From: Natrarchaeobius oligotrophus
GTDB taxonomy: Archaea; Halobacteriota; Halobacteria; Halobacteriales; Natrialbaceae
DNA: 57,723 nucleotides
Direction of reading: 5' to 3'
Assembly: GCF_003841465.1 (NCBI RefSeq)
Contig: NZ_REFZ01000020.1
Location: 1 to 57,723, forward strand
Shown: in pieces, positions 44,314-52,495 of the stretch
How the letters are laid out: each line of letters starts with the position of its first letter
Numbering within the stretch: position 1 is the stretch's first letter
Translations under genes and position numbers: made by a program
Notes under the pieces: generated by a model
Database searches by the model: none
Told to the model about the DNA's origin: nothing
What the model saw: only the letters and a program-made list of their open reading frames with translations

Positions 44314-45465
44314 TTACCGGTCGAACCCGACCGCCTCGGCGTCGGTCAGACACCGCTCGCTCGCGTCCTCGAGATCGAACTCGCGGACGATCTCGCCGTT
44401 TCGGACCAGCGGCTCGAGCAGCGCCTCGCCGTCGGTCGGCGGGTCGCCGTCCGCGAGAGAGACGTGGTGGCCGCCGTCTGCCGTCCGGTACACCTCCTTG
44501 ACGCCCGAGAGTTTACCGCGTTTCGAGACCGGTTCGCCCTCGACGGCGACGATGTCGAGGCTGAAGTCGACCGCGTCCGCGTCGGTGATGTGGCTGCCGA
44601 CGCCGAAACCGTCGGCGACGTCCCGAAGCGATCGAATCGCCGCCGGATCGAGTCCGCCGCTACAGAAAACGTCGACGTCCTCGAACCCTCTCGCGTCGAG
44701 TTCCCAGCGAACTTCGCGGACGATGTGGCGGAAGTCGCCCCGACGGGAACCGGTCGTGTCCAGTCGCACCCCGTCCAGTCGGTCGCCGAGGGTCTCGGCC
44801 GCGAGCAGGCTCTCGCTGACTTCGTCCCAGAACGTATCGGTCAGCGCGATCCGAGGAACGTCTTCGGACACGGCCTCGTCGAACGCCCGCCAGGCCTCGT
44901 CCTGATTCCCCTCGCCGAAACAGAACATGAGCGCGTGGGGCATCGTCCCGCCCGCCACCCGGCCGAGCAGTTCGCCCGCGGCGACGTGAGAGAAGCCGTC
45001 CAGTCCGGCCACCAGCGCGGCGCGTTCGACCGTCGCCGCGATCGACGGGTGGACGTGGCGCGCCCCGAACGAGAGCACCTGCGAGTCGGGTGCCGCCAGT
45101 CGCGCCTCGAGCGCCGCGGTCGCGAACCCGCTGGGCTGGGAGAGAAAACCGAGCAGCGACGTTTCGAGCGCGGCGAACTCGAGGTACGGCCCCTCGATTC
45201 GCATCACCGGTCCGCCGTCGAACAACTGGCCGTCGGGGAGGGCGTCGGCGTCGACGTTCCGGCCCTCGAGCAGCGTCGCGACGTCGTGAACGCCGGAGAA
45301 CACCTCGAACGAACCGGTTGGAAACTGGTCGGCGGTCACCTCGGCGACCACGTGCGGGTTCTTCCCGGCGTACTCGAGCGTCTCCCGGGTGCGCTCGAAG
45401 TAGGCGTCCGTCGCGGTTCCCGCGAGAATCGCGTCGGGGGGAACGGTTCCGAACGGATGTGACAT
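44314..45465 (-). CDS. pncB: Nicotinate phosphoribosyltransferase
   Basis: 383 residues. It makes nicotinate mononucleotide from nicotinate and PRPP in the Preiss-Handler NAD salvage route. Visible elements: LAGTATDAYFERT at the N-terminus, PVMRIEGPYLEFAALET, the SFGARHVHP active-site strand, VRLDTTGSRRGDF, DVFCSGGLDPAAIRSL (phosphate loop) and GVGSHITDADAVDFSLDIV. ATG 45465 (MSHPFGTVPPD) is clean. Its likely upstream partner, a nicotinamidase-like hydrolase, lies 3.5 kb away beyond two surface-protein genes. Confidence 0.93.
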   Translation of the reverse strand: MSHPFGTVPPDAILAGTATDAYFERTRETLEYAGKNPHVVAEVTADQFPTGSFEVFSGVHDVATLLEGRNVDADALPDGQLFDGGPVMRIEGPYLEFAALETSLLGFLSQPSGFATAALEARLAAPDSQVLSFGARHVHPSIAATVERAALVAGLDGFSHVAAGELLGRVAGGTMPHALMFCFGEGNQDEAWRAFDEAVSEDVPRIALTDTFWDEVSESLLAAETLGDRLDGVRLDTTGSRRGDFRHIVREVRWELDARGFEDVDVFCSGGLDPAAIRSLRDVADGFGVGSHITDADAVDFSLDIVAVEGEPVSKRGKLSGVKEVYRTADGGHHVSLADGDPPTDGEALLEPLVRNGEIVREFDLEDASERCLTDAEAVGFDR

Positions 45466-45555
45466 AGCGTCGGTTTCCCGTGCTGAGCAAAAAAGCTACC
45501 CGTCCTCGGCAGCGTTCGCGGTCGATTCGGGGTGCGTTCGATCGAGATCGGACGA

Positions 45556-47028
45556 TCAGCCGACGGCCGATCCTGCGGTCGGGGCGTCGCTCGACCCAAC
45601 GGTCGGGGCGTCGACAGCGTCGTCGGAACCGAGCGCGCGATCGTCGGCTGCGGCGTGAAGCTCCGCGAGGTCGTCGACCGTCGGCGCGCCGACGATCTCG
45701 ACGAGCGCGTCGCTCGTCGTCACGCGATAGGCTCCGGCGAACGGTTCGTCGTCCGGTACCGCGTAGACCGCACCATCGTCGGTCTCCTCGAGTCGATCCG
45801 CGCCGCGGTTCTCGAGGAGCGTGCGGTAGGCGTCGGCGAACGCGTCGGCGTCGTCGGGGGTCTCCCAGGCCAGTTTCCAGACGTGTCCCGTCCGGTCGGG
45901 ATCGTCGACGTCCTCATAGACCCGGAAGCTGTCGCCGGCCCAGCCCGTCGTCGCCGGAGACGTGTAGTTGTACGGCGATAGCTCGGTACCGCCCTCCGTG
46001 AGCGGCCGATCGACGACGTCGTTGGCCCAGATCGTCGCGTAGAGGGTCGCCTCGCCGACGGTCTCGGTCCGGGGATCGTCCTCGCCGTTCGCGTTCGCCG
46101 TCGGTTCCCCACCGCTGACGGACGGCGTCCAGTCGTCGCTCGAGCGATCGGGGACGTCGACGTCGAGCGGTCGGTCGTCGGGGTACCGCTCGGGGTGGAT
46201 CAACTGGCTCGTGCTCGTCGGTCGCTCGTCGTGGGCGCGGTCGACGGCTTCCCAGCCGCCGGTCTCGTGGAGGTGTGCGACGAACGCCGGCCCCTCCGAG
46301 TACGGCGCGAAGATCGAGAGGAACAGCCCGACGTTGAACGGCCGCTCCTCGAGTTCGTCCGCGTCGTCGGGCTCTCGCTCCAGGTCGGCCACGCACTGCC
46401 ACTGCTCGCCACAGCGCTGGTCGTACAGGTACGGAACGTAGTTCGCTTCGCCCTCGATCAGCCCGTTTTCGGCCCGGCGTTCGTCGATCGTCTCGCCCTC
46501 GCTCCCGAGCCCGAACCGCTGGTCCTGGAGGGCGTGGGTCAGTTCGTGGACCAGCGTCCGCCGATCGACGCGGACGCGATCGCTGTCGTCGGTGACCAGC
46601 ACGACGCGGTCGCTCGTGTAGTAGCCGGCGACCGCGTCGCCGTAGAGTTCGTCGAACGCCCTGTTCGGATCGGTTTCACCGTCGACCAGGAAGGTTCCCC
46701 GCCAGAGTTCGTTCTCGAACGCCGACGCGTTGGGACTGTCGCTTCGTCGCTCGCGGTACTGCGCTCTCGAGACGACGTCCACTTCGACGTCGCGCTCGAA
46801 CTTCGTCCCGCGAATCACCTCGATTCGGGCCATCGATCGGTACGTGACCGCCTCGAGTTCGTCCTCGGTGAGCCCGTCGCTCCCGTCGAAGGCGAAGACG
46901 TCGTCGTGGGCGTACGTTCCCACGTATCCGAGCTCACGGTCGGTGTCGAGCTGACCCGGCGTCCCGGGGAGCGTACACCCCGAGAGGACGACGAGGACGA
47001 CGACCGCAAACAGTCGAGCACGACCCAT
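45556..47028 (-). CDS. HExxH surface lipoprotein (Hvo_1808-like), paralog 1
   Basis: 490 residues from ATG 47028. The leader MGRARLFAVVVLVVLSGCTLPG ends in the lipobox LSGC, so it should be lipid-anchored outside. HELTHALQDQRF near residue 160 is a zinc-metallopeptidase HExxH motif, followed by ENGLIEGEANYV, which supplies a Glu as in gluzincins. It is paralogous to the next gene over the whole length (EELEAVVYRSMARIE, DVDVPDRSSDDW, TGWAGDSFRVY, APTVDDL). From memory it resembles haloarchaeal Hvo_1808-type surface proteins. Proteolytic activity is not demonstrated. Confidence 0.82.
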   Translation of the reverse strand: MGRARLFAVVVLVVLSGCTLPGTPGQLDTDRELGYVGTYAHDDVFAFDGSDGLTEDELEAVTYRSMARIEVIRGTKFERDVEVDVVSRAQYRERRSDSPNASAFENELWRGTFLVDGETDPNRAFDELYGDAVAGYYTSDRVVLVTDDSDRVRVDRRTLVHELTHALQDQRFGLGSEGETIDERRAENGLIEGEANYVPYLYDQRCGEQWQCVADLEREPDDADELEERPFNVGLFLSIFAPYSEGPAFVAHLHETGGWEAVDRAHDERPTSTSQLIHPERYPDDRPLDVDVPDRSSDDWTPSVSGGEPTANANGEDDPRTETVGEATLYATIWANDVVDRPLTEGGTELSPYNYTSPATTGWAGDSFRVYEDVDDPDRTGHVWKLAWETPDDADAFADAYRTLLENRGADRLEETDDGAVYAVPDDEPFAGAYRVTTSDALVEIVGAPTVDDLAELHAAADDRALGSDDAVDAPTVGSSDAPTAGSAVG

Positions 47029-47059
47029 TGCGACTCCTTTCGCCGTTCGGCTCAAAGGT

Positions 47060-48769
47060 TCATCGCTCGCGGGTCGCGTCGTCGACCGTCTTCCGGTTCG
47101 AGTCGACGTCGGAGACGGCGCGTCGGCGGACGACGATCGCGACGCCGGTCCCCGCGACGACGGCTCCGGCGACGACGACCGAATCGGCGCTCGATCCGCC
47201 GCCGCCGATCGCGTCCGCGGCGCTCGCCTCGCTCGTGGAACCGCCTTCGACACCGCCCGTTCCGTCGTCGCTCTCGAGGCCCACGCTCGCGTGTTCGTCG
47301 GAGGCGGCGACCGCGTCGACGCCTTCGAGGTCGTCGACCGACGGCGCGCGCACGATCGTCACGGACCGATCGTCGCGGTCGACGTAGTACGCGCCGGGGT
47401 AGCCGTCGTCGATCTCGAACGCGTTCGGCCGGTCGTCGACCGCCTCCGCGTCGTGGGCCGCGAGCAACTCGAGATAGGCGTCGCGGAACGTCGCCGCGTC
47501 CTCGTCGGTCTCCCACTCGCTGTGCCAGACGTAGCCGGTGCGGTCGATCGCGCCGGCCGACTCGTTCGTCGGATCGACGTCGGCGCTGACGTAGGTGACG
47601 AGGCGATCGCCGGCCCATCCGTCGGTCTGGGGTTGATCGTACTCGTACCCCACGCCGTCGGTGACGAACGCCTCGCGCTCGATCACCGCGGAGCGATCGG
47701 AGTCGAACGCGTCGGCCGCGAACATGGCGACCATGCCGACCTCGCCGACGGTCTCGGTCGCGGTCTCGCCGTCGACCTCGAGTTGCTCCCAGTCGTCGCT
47801 CGAGCGGTCGGGGACGTCGACGTCGACCGGTTCGCGGTCCTCGCTCGGTCTGATCACGTCGGCGCTGCTGGCCGGCGGATCGTCGTAGGCCGCGTTCACG
47901 GCGTCCCAGCCGTCGTCCTGCTCTCTGAGGTACTCGACGTAGTCGGGACCGTCAGCGTACGGTTGATAGACGATCAGGTACAGCCCCCAGTTGAGATCCG
48001 ACGATCCGGCGGCGCTCCGCTCGGACCGAACGCAGCTCCACTCGGCCCGACAGAGCCGCTCGTACTCGGTTTCGACCCACACCGCGTCGCCTTCGATGAG
48101 GCCGTTTTTCGCCGCCGACTGGTCGATCGTCTCGCGGTCGTACTGCGAGAGGTCGAACTGCTGGTCCTGCAGCGCGTGAAGCAGCTCGTGACCGAGGACG
48201 ATCTCGTCGGTCTCGGGGGCGTCGGGACTGTCCGAAACGAGGACGACCTCCTCCTCGCCCGGATCGTAGTAGCCGTCGACTGCACCGCCGTAGAGCGATT
48301 CGAACTCGTCTTCGGCGTCGGTCGCCCGGTCGACGACGAACAGCGCCTCGTAGTTGACGTTCTGTTGGAGCCGCTCGTCGTCGGTCACGTCGACGAAGAG
48401 GTCGTCGCTCTCCGCTCGGTACTCCTCTCGGGAGACGACCTCAACGTCGACGTCTTCTTCGAACGTGAGTCCCCTGATCTCCTCGACGCGGGCCATCGAC
48501 CGGTAGACGACCGCCTCGAGTTCGTCCTCGGAGAGGGCGGCGTCGTCGCGGTCGTCGACCGGCAGTTCGTCGTCGTGCCAGTAGCCCTCGACGTAGCCGA
48601 CGGTGTCGGTCGTCGACGGCTCGTCGGTCCGGTCGTCGGTCCCGTCGGTTCCGGGCGGGCTCGAGCCGTCGGAGATCGGGCCGAACAGCCCCGCGCCCGC
48701 GACGACCAGGACCGTCGCCGCCGCCAGGAGCACGACGGCGACCAGCACCCGCGTTCGCGTCGATTTCAT
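47060..48769 (-). CDS. HExxH surface protein (Hvo_1808-like), paralog 2 with C-terminal anchor
   Basis: 569 residues from ATG 48769. Signal helix MKSTRTRVLVAVVLLAAATVL (no lipobox Cys), Thr/Asp-rich linker, then the core with LGHELLHALQDQQF and KNGLIEGDAVWV, aligned with paralog 1. Unlike paralog 1 it ends with a Ser/Gly/Asp-rich stretch (GGSTSEASAADAIGGGGSS) and a C-terminal helix VVVAGAVVAGTGVAIVVRRR, a different anchoring mode. Thirty-one bp separate its stop from the start of paralog 1, so they form an operon. An in-frame start at 48805 is less likely. Confidence 0.82.
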   Translation of the reverse strand: MKSTRTRVLVAVVLLAAATVLVVAGAGLFGPISDGSSPPGTDGTDDRTDEPSTTDTVGYVEGYWHDDELPVDDRDDAALSEDELEAVVYRSMARVEEIRGLTFEEDVDVEVVSREEYRAESDDLFVDVTDDERLQQNVNYEALFVVDRATDAEDEFESLYGGAVDGYYDPGEEEVVLVSDSPDAPETDEIVLGHELLHALQDQQFDLSQYDRETIDQSAAKNGLIEGDAVWVETEYERLCRAEWSCVRSERSAAGSSDLNWGLYLIVYQPYADGPDYVEYLREQDDGWDAVNAAYDDPPASSADVIRPSEDREPVDVDVPDRSSDDWEQLEVDGETATETVGEVGMVAMFAADAFDSDRSAVIEREAFVTDGVGYEYDQPQTDGWAGDRLVTYVSADVDPTNESAGAIDRTGYVWHSEWETDEDAATFRDAYLELLAAHDAEAVDDRPNAFEIDDGYPGAYYVDRDDRSVTIVRAPSVDDLEGVDAVAASDEHASVGLESDDGTGGVEGGSTSEASAADAIGGGGSSADSVVVAGAVVAGTGVAIVVRRRAVSDVDSNRKTVDDATRER

Positions 48770-48974
48770 CCGGTCAGATAGCCGTCCGTATGGAGCCGAT
48801 CGCAAAAAGCACGGCGGTCAGTTCGTCGCTGACCGGTTCGCCTCTCTCCGCTTTCGCGGCGATGCCTCGCCCCCGTCTCGAGTGCGACCGACACGTTGGG
48901 CCAGGAGCCCGCCGGGATCGACTCACACCGACCTCGCCGCGAACGTTTTTACGATCCCGTTCGAACCGTCACGT

Positions 48975-49553
48975 ATGAACCTCGAGCCAGCGCGCACCGC
49001 GGTCGTCGTCGTGGACATGCAAAACGGCTTCTGTCACCCCGACGGCTCGCTGTACGCCCCCGGCAGCGAGGCGGTCGTCGAGCCGATTCGGGAACTGGTC
49101 GGTCGGGCCCACGAGGCCGGCGCACGCGTCGTCTACACGCGGGACGTCCACCCGCCCGAGCAGTTCGACGACGCCTACTACTACGACGAGTTCGACCAGT
49201 GGGGCGAGCACGTCCTCGAGGGATCCTGGGACGCCGAGATCGTCGACGAACTCCCCGCCACGGACGCGGACCTCGTCGTCGAAAAGCACACCTACGACGC
49301 GTTCCACCGGACGGAACTCGAGGGGTGGCTGAACGCCCGCGGAATCGACGACCTGGTCATCTGCGGGACGCTCGCGAACGTCTGCGTCCTCCACACGGGC
49401 GGCAGCGCCGCCCTGCGGGACTTCCGGCCGATCATGGTCGAAGACTGCATCGGTTCCATCGAAGACGATCACCGGGAGTACGCCCTCGAGCACGCCGAGT
49501 GGCTGTTCGGCGAGGTCGCACGGAGCGACGACCTCGCGTTCGCGGCCGAGTGA
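48975..49553 (+). CDS. Isochorismatase-family cysteine hydrolase, nicotinamidase-like
   Basis: 192 residues. The catalytic triad is visible: Asp in VVVDMQNGFCHPDG, Lys in VVEKHTYDAF, and Cys in CGTLANVCVLHTG. YTRDVHPPEQF matches the metal-site region of nicotinamidases. Because nicotinate phosphoribosyltransferase is encoded nearby, conversion of nicotinamide to nicotinate is a reasonable inference; other amides are possible. A TTTTTACG element about 25 nt upstream supports ATG 48975. Divergent from the surface-protein operon. Confidence 0.9.
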   Translation: MNLEPARTAVVVVDMQNGFCHPDGSLYAPGSEAVVEPIRELVGRAHEAGARVVYTRDVHPPEQFDDAYYYDEFDQWGEHVLEGSWDAEIVDELPATDADLVVEKHTYDAFHRTELEGWLNARGIDDLVICGTLANVCVLHTGGSAALRDFRPIMVEDCIGSIEDDHREYALEHAEWLFGEVARSDDLAFAAE

Positions 49554-49630
49554 GCCGCGTTCGGAGCGAGCGCAAGCACGAACGAAAGAGGAGTCGAGAG
49601 AGTTTTGCTCGGGACCTCCCAAGCGTTCGT

Positions 49631-49729
49631 ATGAACGATGGAGACGGGACGGCTGGAACGAGACGGAGCGACGCGGCGTCGGCGGACAGAGCGACGGAGC
49701 GACGCGGCGACGCGGGTGGCCGCGAATGA
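49631..49729 (+). CDS. Possible 32-residue leader-like protein
   Basis: MNDGDGTAGTRRSDAASADR and 12 further residues, overlapping the start of the next small gene by ATGA. The composition is hydrophilic and low-complexity. Coding status is uncertain; the overlap is the main support. Confidence 0.3.
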   Translation: MNDGDGTAGTRRSDAASADRATERRGDAGGRE

Positions 49730-49887
49730 ACCGCCGTCGTCTCGGAACGATGTACCTCTTCGGCATCGCGCTCAACGGCGCGGCACTCGTGACCGCGGCC
49801 TCGACCGGCGCGACGCTGTACGCGGTCACCTTCGGCATCGTCATGATCTACCTCGGTCTACGGTACTGGATGATCTCGCGAGAGTGA
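49726..49887 (+). CDS. 53-residue small membrane protein
   Basis: MNRRRLGTMYLFGIALNGAA and on to MIYLGLRYWMISRE. Two short hydrophobic helices (about 8-24 and 30-48) are flanked by basic residues, the positive-inside pattern of a real membrane protein. The ATG overlaps a preceding small open frame (ATGA). Function unknown. Confidence 0.55.
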   Translation: MNRRRLGTMYLFGIALNGAALVTAASTGATLYAVTFGIVMIYLGLRYWMISRE

Positions 49888-49964
49888 TCCACCCGCGGCG
49901 CGTCGAGCCTCCGGAGTGTCGTCGTCTCGAAGCGGAGCAGTTGCCGTCGTCGTCCGGTGACGCG

Positions 49965-50534
49965 TTAGTTGCCGTCGTCGTACTCGTACTCCGTTTCGGG
50001 GTCCGCGACGCCCTCCGTACGCGATCCGACCCACGCGCCGAGCGCGAGCCCGTAGACGAGGTGGCCGGCGTGAAACAGCGCGAGTTCGTCGCTCTCGAGG
50101 CGGATGTCGAGCAGTTCTTTCAGCATGAACTGCGAGCCGAACGCCGAGAGGGCCATTCCGTAGACGGTTCCCCAGACGAGCCCTCGCTGTTCGGCCTCGA
50201 TCGAACGTTCCGCGTCCTGCAGGGCGAACAATCCGCCGAACACCGCGCCGGCTTGCATCCCGTAGACGAAGTGCAACACCAGTCCGGCGATCGGATGGTT
50301 TTCGGGGTCGCCACCGCTGACGTACTGCGCCCAGAAGTTCGCCGACGGCGGCAGCGATCGCAGGATCGGCAGCCTGAACGCCGTCATGATCAGCGTCGCG
50401 ACGAATCCCGCCTGCAGCCCCCGGACGGCGGCGTACAGGGCGTGCTCGGCGCGCGATCGGTCGTCGACGACCGCAGCCGGATCGTCGCGTTCCTCGGTCG
50501 GTGACAGCCGTCGCAATCGATCGGATACGGACAT
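49965..50534 (-). CDS. Multi-pass membrane protein of unknown function (YagU/DUF6789-like)
   Basis: 189 residues with about four hydrophobic segments: AAVRGLQAGFVATLIMTAF, HPIAGLVLHFVYGMQAGAVFGGLFAL, GLVWGTVYGMALSAFGSQF and LFHAGHLVYGLALGAWVG. The repeated HFVYG/HLVYG and GTVYG motifs suggest an internal duplication around polar helices. The N- and C-termini are acidic. Similarity to the DUF6789/YagU family is from memory. Role unknown. Confidence 0.7.
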   Translation of the reverse strand: MSVSDRLRRLSPTEERDDPAAVVDDRSRAEHALYAAVRGLQAGFVATLIMTAFRLPILRSLPPSANFWAQYVSGGDPENHPIAGLVLHFVYGMQAGAVFGGLFALQDAERSIEAEQRGLVWGTVYGMALSAFGSQFMLKELLDIRLESDELALFHAGHLVYGLALGAWVGSRTEGVADPETEYEYDDGN

Positions 50535-50853
50535 CTCGAGGTGTGAGCTACCACGGACGGCGACTTAACTCCGGTGCGGGTCACTGCAGCCTCCCGGTCG
50601 AACTGCCCGGTCGGATCGACCGCGCGATCGGTCTCCGTTCGAGACAAAGCAAGCGATCGACTCGAACGCTCCGTCGAAACGACCGGCTCCGATCCACCGA
50701 ACCGTCCGAAACTCCCGAAGTTCGGTGGACGACCGCCCACAATATAATCGGATTTCCGGTGGCGAATCCTCGATACGCGGATTTTGTCGATACTGTGCGG
50801 AAATATTGCACTATACGACACGAACGTCGGCTTCGGATCGGTATCTGTGACCG
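50535..50853. other. Intergenic region, no gene seen
   Basis: The right half is AT-richer (ACAATATAATCGG near 50738, AAATATTGCACTATACG near 50801). A TATA-like ACTATACG is about 42 nt upstream of the ATG at 50854. No repeat family member is clear. Confidence 0.45.
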
Positions 50854-51210
50854 ATGGACGCAGACGTTCCGCCCGGGTGGACGACCGAAACGAGCCGGAG
50901 CTACGTCCCGGCAGACACCGACCGCGAGCTGGAGTACCGGACGTACCGCCACGACTCCGGAGATTTGCGACTGAAAGTCGCCCCGGCGGCGCTCGAGGAG
51001 GACGACCACCCTGGGTACGCGCTAACCGCCACCAGCTACCCGGAACTCGATTTTTCCGAGACGATCCGGATCCGAACGGTCCTCACGTTCGCCCGGTGCG
51101 ATCGAATCGCGCGGCAGTTCATGGAACTGTTTTCCGCCAGCTACGACGGACCGGGCTCCCTCGAGGACGCCCTCGAGTACGCCTCCCGGCGAACGCGAGC
51201 CCACCGGTGA
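50854..51210 (+). CDS. Haloarchaeal conserved hypothetical protein
   Basis: 118 residues. MDADVPPGWTTETSRSYVPADTDRELEY, a beta-rich middle (RTYRHDSGDLRLKVAPAALE) and helical end (IRTVLTFARCDRIARQFMELFS). Soluble, acidic, no metal or catalytic motif. Not recognised beyond resembling other short haloarchaeal proteins. It is transcribed towards tatC, which is convergent. Confidence 0.65.
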   Translation: MDADVPPGWTTETSRSYVPADTDRELEYRTYRHDSGDLRLKVAPAALEEDDHPGYALTATSYPELDFSETIRIRTVLTFARCDRIARQFMELFSASYDGPGSLEDALEYASRRTRAHR

Positions 51211-51352
51211 GCGAAGCGACTCCGACGGGCGACGCGCTCGAGTGATCAGTCGGCGTTCGGTCTCGAGGGGAGGCCGTGAAGTGCACGGCGAAACTCGTTT
51301 CGACGCGAACGAGCCTGCGACGCGTTTCTCGGACGGGATGCCGTCACCGAGT

Positions 51353-51426
51353 ACCGGTGTGACCGCAGACGGGTCGCGGTCGAACCGGCAACGAGTTCAA
51401 TCGTCCGTCTGACAGCAGACCGTCTC
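51353..51426 (-). repeat. Hairpin repeat family A, copy 6
   Basis: On the minus strand GAGACGGTCTGCTGTCAGAC starts on the second base of the tatC TGA stop. The stem CCGGTTCGACCGC...GCGGTCACACCGG follows after a longer spacer (22 nt more than copy 3). Confidence 0.6.
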
Positions 51427-52345
51427 ACTCGCGTCCGACCCACTTTAGCACCAGCAGCGTCCCTTCGAACAGCAGGATCATCGTGATCGCGACGAGGATC
51501 GGCGCCATCATCGTCGGGTCCACCGTGAACATGAACGACAGCCCCGCGAACGCCGCCCAGAAGTAGAGTCGCTTCTCGACCAGCCATCGGCGGGTCGTCA
51601 CGCCCATCATGATCGCGAGCATGATGAACAGCGGGATCTGGAAGACGATCGCGAGGAATCCGGTCAGCGTGATGATCAGGTCGAAGGTGTCGCCGAGCGC
51701 GTACGCGATGTCCGCGCTTCCCTCCGCGTAGAACGTGAAGTACTCGAAGAGGATCGGCAACACGAGCACGTACGAAAACAGCATGCCGACCGCCGCGAGC
51801 ACGACGCTCGTCGGGACGGCCGCGAGGTAGTACTTGCGCTCGTGAGGGTACAGTCCCGGGCGCATGAACCGGTAACACTCGTAGACGAACGCCGGCAGCG
51901 CGATCAGAATTCCGAGCAGCGCCGAGAGCTTGATTCGCGTCAGCCACAGCTCGAGCGGGTGGTAGACGTGCGGTGGCGGAACCTGGTCGATCTCGTAGGG
52001 AAAGACGTTGAGCCAGATGTACTCGATCGCCTGCGAGGCCCACAGCAGCCCGACCGCCGTCCCGGCCGCCCCGAAGAGCACGACGACCGCGAGCCGGAGG
52101 ATCATCTCCTCGATGTGATCGGCCAGCGGCATCTCCTCGTCGTCGGGCGGCGTCGAGATGCCACCGACGTCGTCGTCGGGCTCGGGGAAAGACGACTCGG
52201 ACGGCTCCGGATCGTGACCGACGACGCCCTCGCCGTCGGTCTCGAGCGGCGGCTCGCGCTCGTCCGAGCGCGACGGCTCCTCGGACGTCTCACGCGGCTC
52301 CTCGGGGGTTTCGTCGTCCCCTTCGTCGACCGGCTCCTCCGCCAT
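51425..52345 (-). CDS. tatC: Sec-independent translocase TatC (single-unit TatC)
   Basis: 306 residues. An acidic N-terminal extension of about 75 residues precedes the canonical PLADHIEEMILRLAV, then six transmembrane helices. The conserved ALPAFVYECYRFMRPGLYPHERKYY loop contains the functionally important Glu. It forms the receptor of the Tat pathway, which exports folded proteins and is the dominant export route in haloarchaea. Divergent from the TatCt gene, with 150 bp between the starts. Its stop codon is shared with hairpin repeat A copy 6. Confidence 0.95.
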   Translation of the reverse strand: MAEEPVDEGDDETPEEPRETSEEPSRSDEREPPLETDGEGVVGHDPEPSESSFPEPDDDVGGISTPPDDEEMPLADHIEEMILRLAVVVLFGAAGTAVGLLWASQAIEYIWLNVFPYEIDQVPPPHVYHPLELWLTRIKLSALLGILIALPAFVYECYRFMRPGLYPHERKYYLAAVPTSVVLAAVGMLFSYVLVLPILFEYFTFYAEGSADIAYALGDTFDLIITLTGFLAIVFQIPLFIMLAIMMGVTTRRWLVEKRLYFWAAFAGLSFMFTVDPTMMAPILVAITMILLFEGTLLVLKWVGRE

Positions 52346-52370
52346 CTATCGAGATATAGATAGGCGGCCG

Positions 52371-52377
52371 GTTATAG
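52371..52377 (-). promoter_or_regulatory. TATA box of tatC
   Basis: CTATAAC on the minus strand, centred about 28 nt upstream of ATG 52345, consistent with a leaderless tatC transcript. Confidence 0.6.
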
Positions 52378-52495
52378 GCCTTTTTCTTACGAGCACCGCG
52401 GGAGAGTGACAAGGGCCGACGACCGCGAGCCGGCAGATCGACCGGTACCCACTCGAAAGGTTGATAACTGGATGTCAGTTACCCACAGACAGCAA

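Noticed and set aside
43957-45462. 501-codon plus-strand open frame across the pncB locus
   Set aside because: Antisense to nicotinate phosphoribosyltransferase, which has all family motifs.
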